Below are positions 13,761 through 26,023 of a stretch of DNA of 64,000 nucleotides, piece by piece (the first letter of the stretch is position 1; each line of letters starts with the position of its first letter). The stretch lies in the NCBI RefSeq assembly GCF_014905175.1, contig NC_057789.1:3348001-3412000 (forward strand), written 5' to 3'. Made by a program: the position numbers and the translations under genes. The notes under the pieces are model-generated. The model saw only the letters and a list, made by a program, of their open reading frames with translations. It was not told the DNA's origin and made no database searches. Origin of the DNA: Aphidius gifuensis (taxonomy: Eukaryota > Arthropoda > Insecta > Hymenoptera > Braconidae).

Positions 13761-14048
13761 TTAAAGGGTCTGATAAAGTGAAATATATTGAAGAAAGTAT
13801 GGAGGCAATATTAGAAAGAGATCAAAGAACAACATCTCATAGGGTATTTGATTGTTGTGAAAATTTTGATCATTGTCTAAATTATAATGTGACAAATGAT
13901 AGGAGAAATAATATTGATAATCATGATAATTTTGAAGTATCAATGACTGATAAAAATAATTTTAATTTTCATAAGTGCAAAAATATTAGAAAAATTAAAA
14001 GAATTAACAACGTAACAGTCAGATATTTTAATTCAACAATACTGCAGA
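13757..14048 (+). CDS. Exon 1 of the helical-cytokine-like gene (97-residue leader)
   Basis: The open frame runs from ATG at 13757 to a strong donor, CAGA|GTAAGT, at 14048/14049, leaving phase 1. Joined to exon 2 it gives ...STILQ-R-LVFSVILMLL, so the frame is continuous and supplies the start codon exon 2 lacks. The 97 residues are polar, rich in N, D, K and R. Basic residues (HKCKNIRKIKR) lie shortly before the hydrophobic core, as in an n-region or a signal anchor. Such a leader is far longer than a normal signal-peptide n-region. An unseen alternative first exon in intron 1, encoding a few residues and also ending in phase 1, is a real alternative. Confidence 0.55.
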
Positions 14049-17000
14049 GTAAGTTTTAACGATATTAACAAATTTTTTTAATTATCAAAATTAATATTAT
14101 ATTTTTTCTTATAATCTATATTAAATTACATAAAAAAAAAAAAATGATGTATAATTTTTCAAGTAAATAAATTAAACAATCAATTGAAAAGAAACTTTAT
14201 CGAAAAAAAAAAAAAAGATTCATTTATTTCTACTTCAATTGAAGTGAATATTATATTTTTTTTTTCATAGAAAATAAAATTTTTAAGACTTTGGGCATGT
14301 GTCATCATCATTAAAAATTATTAATTATTATTTCGTTATGATATTAATTAATATTCCAATGGTTACAATGGCCAACAACGCGGCTGATGTGTCAAAAGTC
14401 TCAAGGGTATTCCTATTTTTGGTTGACTTGTATTTTAGCATAATATAAAAGCTGACTCATTAAAAATCATTTCATTGTCACCATCATATTGTCACAAAAT
14501 AAGGAAAAAAAAAATATATAATAAATTCTAAACAATTTTTTTGTCAATTGTCGGTTAATATACATATCGGTTAATTCCATTGCGTATATAAATATATTTT
14601 CATGCGGCGGAAATCGGTTAGCGCGCTTTTTAACAGCCGGAAAAGCTAGCAAATCGTGCTTTGATTAATTTATCCCGTCGCGCGTTGAAGTTCATATTCT
14701 TTGAAATAAAAAAATATAATAAAAATATCTATACTCACGAGTAAATAAATATATAAATCTATCTTATTTATAATTAGGATAAATAAAAATACATTGCAAG
14801 GTGAACGAATGAAAAATAAATTTATTAAATAAAATAAAAAATAAATAAAAATGTGTTTAGTCAATTATGAAAAATAATGAACAATCAAAAGTAACAAGCC
14901 ACCCACGCGCCGGGTTAAATTTCACACCCTCAAGTTATATTCTATATATATATATTTTTTCTTGTTATAATTTTCCAGGTGTATTTTTTTTTTTTCTATT
15001 ATTTACAACTGTCAAAAGAAATATATAAAAAAAAAGGATAAAAGTCCTGACCCTAAGTCACAATGCCCTCAATTTTCCACGCTTAATTTTTGTTTTTTTT
15101 TTTTTTTTTTTTGCCTGCAAGATTTTTATATTGAATCCTCGACTAATGACAGTTGAAAAAAAAACACTCGAAATTTTGCCACCTGTTAATCCCTATTTTT
15201 TTTTTTTTTTCTCGTGAAAAATTTGTATTCTAAAAAAAAAGATTATAATAATTAATTATACAGACAAAATCGTGTGAAAAAAATGATGATATTGTGAGTG
15301 TCATTGAATGGTTTGTTCTTTTTTTAAATTTTTGATAAAATATATTTTTTTTACAAAGGCTACCAAAGTGGCATTATACATATTGTTGGCACTTGACGTC
15401 ACGTTTTCCAGGCGAGCCGATAAACGCATTAGTCATCCAACATCGTAACGGTTCCCCCGTTCTCTTATTTATACATCTATTATTTTTTGTATACATTATT
15501 AGCTTCCTTCATAACGCTATCACTATTTTTTTTACATAAAAATATGAAACAAATAAATACTCGAAAAAAATTTCTAATTACTCGAAAGAATAAAAGTTCA
15601 CTACGAATTAAAAATTGATTTATATATTTTAATAAATTTTTTAATACTTAATTTTATCATTATTTCAAATCAATCAACAATTATGTATTTTTTTTTTTTT
15701 TTTATAAATTAATATTTATCCTACAAAATTACAGATGTCATTTAAATTTTTTATCTATTTTTTTTCTGTAATTTTATAATTATGAAATTTTTACATTTAA
15801 TATAAATATTTCAATTAGTTTATTTATCATTTTCGTAATGTATAAATATGATGTAACAAACCACAAGTTAAACATGAACCACCTGTTGAACCTCAAATGC
15901 CACAGGTTGTTATTACCATCCCTATTATATCATCATTTTTTTATTTAAAAATTTTCCCTCAACTTTGAGCTAATTGACGACAATATTAATTATTAAAACA
16001 CAAAAAAAAAAAATATTTAATTTAACTGAAGAAATATACTGCAAGCTTGTTATAATTATTTTCAAATATTAAACAAAACAATTTTAATGTCTCATAAGTT
16101 AATGAACGTGTGTGGTTTGAGTGCGTTTATCCACAACCTACCACAATGAACACATATTTTAAGTTAACACGGGGGGCATTAATTTCAAGACTTGGTGATA
16201 ATGATGAGACAGCAACACCACATTTAAAAAGACTCTATAAAAAAGGGGTAGTTAAAACAAAAACAAAAACAAACAAATAAACAAAGATACTTGCATATAG
16301 AAAAAAACAAAGAAAAAAAAAATAATAATAAAAAAGAAAAAGGGGTTATAGATAATAAGCACAAATAAAAAAAAAAAATAAAAAAAATATTAAAAAAAAT
16401 AAAATAAGAGACATGTACTTCTTTTGCAGGGCGTAATGGGGTATAATTGTCGTCAAGCAATGCGAGGACAGTGTACCATTACCGCATATTTTCTTCAGTT
16501 ATTTTTTTGTTCTATAAACGAGATGTCTCTTGCCCCTTACTTTTTCATACAGGTTTAGTGCATTTATATATATATATATTTAATTTTTTGTTTTAATTTA
16601 ATTTTTTTTCATAAAACCCACCAAGTCACAAGATTCTTGAGAATTTCAATGGAACGTATATACGGTTTTTACTCTGATATATAATAAAATTCCACTGTGA
16701 CTGAATACACTTTGATGCTTTTCGCACGAGACTGACTTTTCTTAAATTGTTTTTCTTTTTTTTGTATACATATAAATATAAATTTTGATTTTTTTATATA
16801 TAAATGATAAAATGTTTTATTAAAATGTTTAATTGATTTTTTTTTTTATTGCAGGGTTAGTATTTAGTGTTATATTGATGCTGCTGGTGATACCGGTACA
16901 AAGTGCACCATCTAGAATGAGTTCGAGGCAAAGACTATCAAAACCAGCCTGGATCAATCCATGTGGTTCTGAAATTGAAAGAGATGGTCAATATCAAGTT

Positions 17001-20000
17001 GATACTGATAGAAATATGACAGATGATTTTGAAAATACTGTTGGTCCTACTCTTTCTCTGATGAAACAGGCGCATAGTCATGCTAAACATTTTCGTGATA
17101 AGTTTGTAAGTATTTATATTATTTAAACTATTTAAAAATAATATTATATATTTCTTAATTTATTTATATTTTTTTTTTATTATCATACTTTAATGATTCA
17201 CAAATCTCCAAGACTTATTTTTTATTAATTTTTGGCTATTTAAATTATTTTTTGTTTACTATTTAAAAAAATTAAATTTTTAAATATATAATAATAAATT
17301 TAATCTTTTTTTTTTTGTGGTGAAATATTAATGGACATAAACATATTAACTCACTTTTTATGACTAACTCCATTGGGCTCAGTTTTTAATTTATTCAGTG
17401 CGCGTTTATTTTTTATTTTTTTTTTATACTTTTTTTGTTTCTTTTTGTTTGCAATCACTGGTTTATATATTTTTCTTCATTTCCATGGGAATCACTGGGT
17501 TTAAATTCTCTTAATATTTTAAACATAAAATAATATCAATTTTGGTATATTTTTTAAATTATATTATTATAATTTTATTATCACACTGAATATTAAAAAA
17601 AAAAATTATTTAAAATATATATTACAAGTGTCAAACACCGAATAATTGACGTGAGCCAAGCCTCTTTTTTTTATGAAAAAAAAAAAGAAAAATTAATATT
17701 AAAAAAATGTTAATAGTCACAATAATGCGAGTGACAATTGTAGATGTATATAGATTGTTCAATATTTATGTGTGTGTGTATTAAGCTATTGAAAATTTAT
17801 CCACACCTTTTATTTGTTTATTGAATACTTTAACGACACTTGAGCCTTTCTCTTTACAAATTTGATATTTATTGATGTCTGATGATGATGATGATGATGT
17901 TGTTGATGATGATGTTAATGAGATTTAAAAAAAACAGAATCGGAAGCTGGTTAACTCACACTCACGGATGGAGTTAGTTGGGCCATGGTTTATACTGTGA
18001 CTCTGGCTGCATACTAAATAAAAAGTGCAGACCGGATATACAGAAACGTCGGCTCGTGTGCATCATCCGTCTTCGATAAGATATTTCTCACAGTATTTAT
18101 ATATAAACAACTACCGCCAGTTAGTAATTTCAATTTTTTTATTTTTTTTTTTTTATTATACCGTTTACCCCAGGGATCAATAATACAATTAAATTTATTT
18201 TTTTTTTTTCTTATTTAACATCAAGTTTGCATGAAAATACAAAGTAAATTTTTAATTTTTTTATTCAACTCAAAATCTCAATATATAAATTTTTTTTGTT
18301 AATTAAATTATCTAACATATTAAAAATATTTCTTTTTTTTTTTTAAATTATATAAAATCGTTTTTATAATTATGCAGCATAACTATGAATAAAATTTTTT
18401 TATTTTTTTGACAATTTAACTAAACGTAACCGGTTGACATGAGAATCTGACTAATTTTATATATATTATTCCAAGGCCACTGATATTACCGTGTTTTGTA
18501 CGACTTTTAATGGATAAAAATAAAAAAAAAAAGTATAACTTGATTTAAAAATTAAATATTTAAGAAAATATTAGTTTAAATTTTATAATTTTCTTGAGTA
18601 AAAATAAAGCAAAGTATAATTAATCAAATTAAAATTTTTCAATGAATATATTTTTTTTTATAATTGTTATTTGAATTTACATGACATATTTCAATTATAT
18701 CATATTACATATATGTGATACAGGCAAAATATTAATTCGAGTCATTTATTCAATGATAAAAAGTGATCCTCGTAAGCTTGAATGAATTGCTGATGCTTAT
18801 TTATTAATAAAATTATTATTGTTGTTATTATTATACAATTGTAATTTATTTTCAACATATAGATATTAAATTTATGCGTGTGTTTGTATAAAAATGAATC
18901 AGAAAATTTTTGCATTAAAGAATCTTAGTCTAGACTTTATAGTAAAATTTCTATATTTATTTTTGAAAAAAAAAAAACGTAAATTATAAAATACACATTG
19001 AAATAATCTAAAATCTCATATTACCATATAAAATGTATGTAAGCTACGTTGTAACACTTGTCTACCAATAACAACAATCAGAATAAATAAAAAATAATAA
19101 AATGATATATTCATGTTGCGTATAAGATATTTAAGCACGTGCGAAAATCAAATTTATATTTTCTGTTTACTTTCCAGAAATTATTGTAATTGATAATCAC
19201 AACTGTCTGATAATATACACTATTTTTGCAACAAAAATTTTCCATTATAATCATCAATTCAAATCGAATTCAATATTAAGAATTTTATTTATTAATTTTT
19301 TTCTATTTAAATAAATTGAAATATTATTTTTAAAAATGACAAGTAAAGCTGAATAATAAATCAATTCAATAATTTAATATGTTCAAATTAAAAAAATAGA
19401 TACATACTTTATTTAAGGGATATTTTTAGGTATTAAGTGGCAGTTGTTGTTTGAATTTAAAAAAAAAAATAATAATAAAATATGTAGTGATATTAAAATT
19501 TGAAAAAATATTTTACCTAACATATGGGATAAAAATATCAAATAATATCTTCAAAGTATAGCCGCTGTATTTAAAAAAAATAAAGAAAAAAAAAAAAAAT
19601 ATCAATATTATTTTCTGAGGATACTTTTCAATAATTTGTATTAAAATATTTTGTCTTGGAGGATTGAATTCGGGGGAAGATGATACTTTGCATGCGACCT
19701 TTCATATTTTAACATGAGCCTTAAAGTATGCTTGATTAATTTGTTTTAATGATTATTAAATTATTATTATTATTGTTATTATTTTCAGCTTCATGCAACT
19801 TTGAGAGTTGGTCCACTAGAAGCTACTCAGAGTTGGAGAGATATGCGTTATGATTGGCTACCAACATTCGACCAAATACCAAAACACCTAGGATTATTAT
19901 TGTCACCTGAATATTTGGAAAAAATGGAAATGCGAATGGTAATTGAATAAAAAAAATTAAATAATATTAAGTTAATTATAAATCAATTCAATTATAAATG

Positions 20001-20864
20001 TGTATTAATTATTAAAAATGTTTTTTTTTTGTTTTTAGCTTGACCAAGTATTTGTAAATGCATATAACTATTTACAAATATATTCTGTGGCCATAGAACA
20101 AATTGTTTGGGATCAAAAAGATCGTCAGTGGGATTTTTATGATAGCTTTGAGACAATGAGAACTCAAACTCTTGCGGTAAGTTAAAAACTTATTTAATCA
20201 AAAATTAATAAATTTAAAAATAAAATATAAAAAAAAAAAAACATTAAATAATTATTTATGTCAACTTTCACAATAGTAATCTTTAGCTTGGTAATTATGA
20301 TGCCATTTGTACAAGATCAAATGAAACGAAAAAAAAAAAAAATTAACTTTTTTCAATTTTACGATCAAAAGTTGTCTATTAACTGCAAATTTTTGTCATT
20401 AATCTCTCTAAATTGTTGAGTTTAAATTTATACTTTCGCAAGTTTTTTGTAACTTTTTTTTTATATTAAATAATAGTTGAGAAAAAGAAAAAAATTAAAT
20501 TAAAAAACGATAACAGTACACTGAATTTTGACTGTTTTATTTTATAAAATTATTTATTCATAAATCATGTGTCATCAAGTCTTAAATTTTTTGAATATAA
20601 CAATAAATAATTTATAGATTGTTATTTATAATTTTTTTTTAATTGTTAATGTTACAGATACTGTGTGAGATACATTTAATACTGTTGAGTCGTGGAATTA
20701 CCGCGAAAGAACCTCCTCTACGTGAACACATGCCAGAAAATGCTCGTGTAGCGGACGAAACATATTTACATTTACGTGATTGGATCATACTCCGTGATTA
20801 CATGAATAGTCTTGAATACTTTACTCAAGTATTTGAGCATACAATTTTTATGCTAGAAGAATAG
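13757..20864 (+). CDS. Secreted four-helix protein, candidate class I-type helical cytokine (5 exons)
   Basis: Exons join 13757-14048, 16855-17105, 19789-19938, 20039-20176 and 20658-20864 (TAG stop), giving 345 aa. Intron phases are 1, 0, 0, 0 and every junction is GT-AG. A hydrophobic core at residues 99-112 ends in VQSA, so the mature chain probably starts near residue 116 (about 230 aa). Four long amphipathic helices can be read at roughly 152-183 (A), 220-252 (B), 259-289 (C) and 307-343 (D). A long Pro/Trp-containing A-B loop and a long C-D loop (around KEPPLREHMPENA) separate them. There is one N-glycosylation sequon in the mature part (N151-M-T) and only two mature cysteines, C134 and C280. 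Helix order, loop lengths and phases match the architecture of IL-6/EPO-type cytokines. I do not recognise the family by sequence, so cytokine function is inference. Exons 2-5 are very likely real; exon 1 is less certain. Confidence 0.82.
14049..16854 (+). other. Intron 1 of the cytokine-like gene (phase 1)
   Basis: The intron runs from GTAAGT to TTGCAG and is 2.8 kb. It is mostly A/T homopolymer-rich. Slightly more complex patches lie near 14380-14420, 14600-14700, 14890-14930 and 15360-15460. No convincing extra coding exon was found, although a very short alternative first exon cannot be excluded by eye. Confidence 0.7.
16855..17105 (+). CDS. Exon 2: signal peptide core and helix A
   Basis: The acceptor is a T-rich tract followed by TTGCAG at 16849-16854, and the donor is TTT|GTAAGT after 17105. 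It encodes residues 98-181: the hydrophobic core, the likely cleavage site after VQSA, the KPAWINPCG segment with C134, the N-M-T sequon, and helix A (DDFENTVGPTLSLMKQAHSH to HFRDKF). It starts in phase 1 and ends in phase 0. Confidence 0.85.
17106..19788 (+). other. Intron 2 of the cytokine-like gene (phase 0)
   Basis: The intron is 2.7 kb, GT-AG. It contains a GAT/GTT trinucleotide microsatellite (about 17880-17920), followed by a higher-complexity island at 17938-18085 that is unlike the surrounding A+T-rich sequence. Confidence 0.75.
19789..19938 (+). CDS. Exon 3: A-B loop and start of helix B
   Basis: The acceptor is TTATTTTCAG at 19779-19788, and the donor is ATG|GTAATT after 19938. 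It is exactly 150 nt, phase 0 at both ends, and encodes residues 182-231. The middle is loop-like with W198, W204, P206 and P212. The end (SPEYLEKMEMRM) begins helix B. Confidence 0.88.
19939..20038 (+). other. Intron 3 of the cytokine-like gene (phase 0, 100 nt)
   Basis: A short GT-AG intron with a T-rich acceptor tract. The reading frame is open on both sides, and removing it keeps helix B continuous. Confidence 0.85.
20039..20176 (+). CDS. Exon 4: rest of helix B and first half of helix C
   Basis: The acceptor is GTTTTTAG at 20031-20038, and the donor is GCG|GTAAGT after 20176. It is 138 nt, phase 0 at both ends (residues 232-277). It continues helix B (LDQVFVNAYNYLQIYSVAIE) and opens helix C at WDFYDSFETMRTQTLA. 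Confidence 0.88.
20177..20657 (+). other. Intron 4 of the cytokine-like gene (phase 0)
   Basis: A GT-AG intron of 481 nt, A+T-rich, holding no open frame of note. Its removal joins two halves of helix C. Confidence 0.85.
20658..20864 (+). CDS. Exon 5: rest of helix C, C-D loop, helix D, stop
   Basis: The acceptor is ATGTTACAG at 20649-20657. The exon starts in phase 0 and ends with TAG at 20862-20864. It encodes residues 278-345: C280 and the rest of helix C (ILCEIHLILLSRGI), a charged Pro-containing loop, and helix D (ADETYLHLRDWIILRDYMNS onward), which reaches the C-terminus FMLEE. Helix D carries the most strongly patterned amphipathic sequence of the protein. Confidence 0.9.
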   Translation: MLCEIHLILLSRGITAKEPPLREHMPENARVADETYLHLRDWIILRDYMNSLEYFTQVFEHTIFMLEE

Positions 20865-21520
20865 AAATTATTGTAGAAAATATCAACCTGCAACAGCCAG
20901 ACAACGACTTCTTCATAATATACAAAAAAAAAAAAGTCTGGAAAGTTCAACCATCGTTCATTAAAAGGATACAAGTATTTTTAAAAAAAAAATATATATA
21001 CAAATAAAATAGGTAACTAGACAAAAAAAAAAAAACAAATTTATTCAATGGAAAAAGCACTCATTAATATATGTACAAAAATATTTTAAATAATTATCAT
21101 ATTTTAATGAAAATTATAAATTTCAACAATAATTTATACGTCATATGCATTCAAACTTTTAAAATTAAAGTTGCAATTTTTATTATTTATTTTTTTTTAT
21201 TATACATCTAATATATTTAATTTTTTGAATTTTTTATATAAATATATAATTATTTTTTATAATTAAATATTCATCGATTTTATTTTATTTTTTTTATTTT
21301 TTATATTATTTTTGCTTTAAAAAACATAAAAAATGTTGATTTATTTAGTACCAAAAAAAAATTGGTGACTAATATAAATAACTATTTTTTTTGTATATAA
21401 AAATGAAACGAAAAAAAAAATCATTATTTATATTATTTAAAAATAATTTATATATTTATAAAATAATTCAAAAAAAAAAATTTATTTGATTATATTATTA
21501 AATAAATATATATTGCTGCT
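20865..21520 (+). other. Probable 3' untranslated region of the cytokine-like gene
   Basis: AT-rich sequence follows the stop. The first AATAAA is at 21003-21008, with more AATAAA-like hexamers to about 21500. The true cleavage site cannot be chosen by eye. Confidence 0.35.
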
Positions 21521-24500
21521 TTATAATAGCTTGATGCGCGTACCTGCAATCAATAGAAAATTTCTTAAAAAACTGTACATATTATATGTAATTCAACGGA
21601 GTAAAAAAAAAAAAAATTATCAAGTTTATTTAACGGTATACATGTGTGTGTCGTCAAGAGTCATATCAGCATTTTCGATTTTTTTTTTGTTAAAATATGT
21701 TATTCTAAAAATGACTAACGACTATATCATTAAAACATATCAGCATTCTTTTACCGATAAACATAAAAATTTTAAAAGTAAAAAGAAAAAAAAAACCCAA
21801 AATGATTCATTGTTGTTGTTTTGTATTATCAAATAGATAAAATTTTGAAAAAAAAAAAGAAATATTTTTTCCAATGAAGGATGCAATATGCAAGATATTT
21901 TTAAATGAAATTTTCCCGCAATAATTCGGGCTATTTTTAATAGTATACATATATTATATTTAAAGAAGAAAAAAAAATTTTTTTTTTTTTTACATTGTAA
22001 GCGTGATGAAAGTGGATTAACAAATGTATTATTTATTTTGAAAAAAGACAGAAAGTGAAAGAAAGATAATTGAAGTTGAAAAAGAAAAAGAAAAATGAAT
22101 GATTTTTTTTTCTTTTTTTTTTTTTTTAATGGCTTGTCAGGGTATATTCAATTGGACATGATAAAACGCGGATTTTGTATAGTCATATAGGTGAAAATAA
22201 AATTAAAAAAAAAATTATTCTTAAATATATATATACGAGACACATACACAAACACAGTATTCGCTTGCTCTACCTGACGAGTAAAAAAAGCATAAATAAA
22301 AAAAAAGAAGGAAAATCATTGAAAAAAAAAAAAATGAACTAATTAATTTAGAAATATTATTAATAATTAATAAATATACAGAATAAAACAAGAAAAAACA
22401 AGGAAAACATGAAGAAAGAAATTCGTGCAAAAAAAAAAAAAAAATCGTGTTATATAGAAATTAATTGTAATTAATATTTATTGACCAACTGTATTATTCT
22501 ACTTGTATTTATTCAGATTATTTATTATATTTTTTTTTTTTTTTTTAGGGCTCCATTCATATATTTCTTTTTTTTTTTTCACTCATTTTGTAATTATCAT
22601 TCAAACAAAAAATATTGTCATCGCTAGCCTACGGCATATTTTTAATTTTAAAAACAATTTTTTTTTTTTTTTGTTTTATTAATTTATAATAATGATAATA
22701 ATATAATTTTATTGGTAAATGAAAATTTTGAAAACTGTTAATTTTAAAAAATATAAATAGAAAGTATTTTTCATGACTGGTAGTTTTTACCTTCAATGTA
22801 AATTGAATTTTAGAAAGAAAAAAAAAAAAATCTTATTAATAAATTTTCAAAATTTTCAAATTACCAAATATACGAGCTTAATTACTCATTAAATTTAAAA
22901 AATAATATTATTATTAATTTTAAAAACACAAAATAAATTTAAAAAAAAAAAATAATAATTGTTTAAGATTTATGCATGTACATATTTCTTAAACTAAAGC
23001 ATATATATTTTGTGTCTGTGATATGCATTTTACAAAAAAAAAAAAAAGAAAAAAAAATAAACCATAATACAATTTATTTTTTTTTTTTTCTATTTTGTGT
23101 TTATATATGTAGAAAAAAAAAATAATTAAATGAGACTAAAGTCTTAGGCCTCTTGCAGTAATTGGCAATTTTATGTGTTAAAAAATGAAAAATTATTATT
23201 TGTATATGGCAGCACCACTTAATACTCTTAAAATTAATAAACATATAAATATTATAAATAATATTATTATCATTATTATAATAATAATTAATATAATTAA
23301 ATATAATTGTAAAATAAATATAAATTTAAAAAAACTATTATTGTTTTTTTCAACAAAAAATATTAAAAAGAAAAAAAAAAAAAAAAATTAAAAAAAAAAC
23401 GTTTTAAATTTTAAGTATATATATTTAAGTATTATTCGTTAAAAAAAATCATTGATTGTTTAATCACTCCGTATATATTGTATATAAAAATCACGAAAAG
23501 AAAAATAATCATATATGTGAATATGTGTAATATGTATAAGGGCCATTTTCTTTGAATGGAAAAACAAAAAAAAAAACAAAATAATAAGAGGGCTTTAAAC
23601 CAAAGACCGTTCAATATCTACATAAATGTTTTGCAATTTTATTTAACATAATCCCATTATTATTATTATTATAAAAATATAAATTTAAATTAATATAATT
23701 GCTATTAAATATAATATTTTATTTAGTATTAAATAATATTATTAATTTAATTTGTTAAAAAGAAAATGAAAAGCAAATTATTTCTTTCCCATGATCAGTC
23801 AATATGATGGTGGTATGTCATCAAAAGAGTAAGACACATGTATACATAGTTCATATTTTCTATATGTTTGTTTGAAAGAAACAGGTATAAGTACATGATC
23901 GTGGTTCCAACATTGCTCTGTTCAATGCCGCCATGTTTGCTCATGATGTTAGCTCGTTGTCATCACTTTGCGTGCATTGCGTTTTTTTGTACCAAGTTTG
24001 TTTGACATATTTCTCATTCACATTCTCATTCTTTTTTTGTATATATACTGCTGTCCATTTTATCCATCACCTTCTTCATCTTCCGCTTCATCATCTTCTT
24101 TTACACCTTTTACTTTTTTTATTTTATTTATTTTCTTTCATACAGGTGGTCCATCATCACTGAGGTGTCAATGTTTTACCATACCATTAAGATCATTAGT
24201 TACGCTCTTTCTAAACTCAACAGGCGCCTCATACTTAATATCTTTCGTCAATTTCAATCAATTAGTATTTTTAACTAGTTAATAAAATATACTCAAAATA
24301 AATAAATAAATACGTATATTCTTTTTATTTTAAAAAATTTTTTTTAATTATAAAATTTATATAGCTTGTTAATTTAAATAAAAAAAGGGTATTTTAATTT
24401 TTCAATATATTCATATAGCAAATTATTCAAAAATATAAATTTACATATTTTAAAAATTATGATAATAATAAAATCAAGTTGTTTTTTTTTTTTTAAATTT

Positions 24501-25987
24501 ATTTCTTTAAATATTTATTCAGCCAATTAGAGTATTTAGAATTAAAATATCATTTTTAAATAAATTTTTTTTTCTCATTCTATACAATGTATAAAATAAA
24601 TAAAAAACAATCACCAAATTATTATAACACGGATATATGGGCAAATATAATTTGACTAAATTAATTTGGCCAATCAATTAAACATGTGTATATGAATTTC
24701 GAGTCTTGTAAATTTTTACAAACACATAATTGTTTATTTGAGTTAGTGGCTGTATAAGTGAATATTTTTATTATGAATTAATTATGATGTCATAATTTAA
24801 TTTAGCCTCACAGAGTCGACCCATGTTTGAATAAAATTCAGTAGACAGGTTGGGATCACTAAAAATAATTTCATCGTTAAAAAAATCTTACTGCCACCAT
24901 CTAAATAATAATAATAATTATTTTATTCGACATTTTGCATAATTAGTTTATATATCCAACACCTATACATATTTTTTTAAACAGATTTTATATTCCCCTC
25001 ACACTTTTCGAAATTTCAAAGCTTCAATTCAAAAGCTGAGCTTGCGACAATTTTTAAAATCTATTTATTAACCTAAAAACAACTTGAATGAATAAATAAC
25101 GATTGTTATTATTAAAAAGATAAACGAAAAAAAATATATATATAGAAAAAAAAATTTTGGGTATAGATGTGCATACCGCGGGTATCCGATCTCAAAAAAA
25201 AAGGATGCGTCGTAGTTGTCTTGGCGTCTCGGTGTTAGCGGCGGCATATTACAACGATGGATAGCAGAAAAATAAGAATATAAAAATAAAAAAAATAATA
25301 TATATATAGAAGTAAAAAAAATAAAATGAATAAAAAAGAGGAAGACCACTACTGAAGATGAAGTAAAAGGCAGGTATAGAGAGAAGACGCACACGCTCAA
25401 CGATTGGATCTCATGCGGCGAAGGTATGAATGAGTCGTGAGAAGGTGGCCTAAAAAAAAAAAAAGAATAAAAAAAAATCGGTTCTCATGAATGGCCTCTT
25501 GGAAAAACTGCAACGATTATTTTTTATTTTTATACGTGTGTGTGTGTGGGTATATATATATTTTGAGAGTATTTAAACTAGACTCAAGTGGATTTTCGGT
25601 GCCGAATGTCCTGTGTTGTGGATATATATATAAATTCGATGGGTCTTTTCAGTGGACTCTCTTGATCCTGATGATGGGATCCTTCTTCATCTTCTTTTTC
25701 GCCTCTGGGGCCAAATATTTCGGCTTCTTTTTACTTTAAAATATATAAAATAATAATAATAATAAATATAATAATAATTTATTTATTTTTTTATTTGGGA
25801 TAGTAGTTTTGTAATTTAGGACACTGTGCCCGCATGTAAATGCATGTCTTGAAAATACACCTTATATTTTTTTTTTTTTTTTCAATAAAACAAAGAACCT
25901 TCTCCTAGTTTTTGCATTCCTTTATATATCATGTGCGAATTGACCGGATCCAATATATATACAATAAATATCTACAGAATGTTTTAC

Positions 25988-26023
25988 AACGGTGAGTTAG
26001 CCGCACAGTGCGGCTTTGCCGTT
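25988..26023. other. GC-rich nested hairpin
   Basis: AACGG (25988-25992) pairs with CCGTT (26019-26023). Inside it, AGCCGCA (25999-26005) pairs perfectly with TGCGGCT (26009-26015) across a CAG loop. It is isolated in A+T-rich DNA. It could be a structured RNA element or a dyad protein site; no known family was recognised. Confidence 0.5.

Noticed and set aside
13761..13943. Opposite-strand 60-codon frame across exon 1
   Set aside because: A shadow of the plus-strand exon; it has no independent support.
25491..25739. 82-codon ATG frame with a hydrophobic C-terminus
   Set aside because: Hydrophobicity comes from T-rich codons. There is no supporting context or similarity, though the underlying island is kept as a possible regulatory element.
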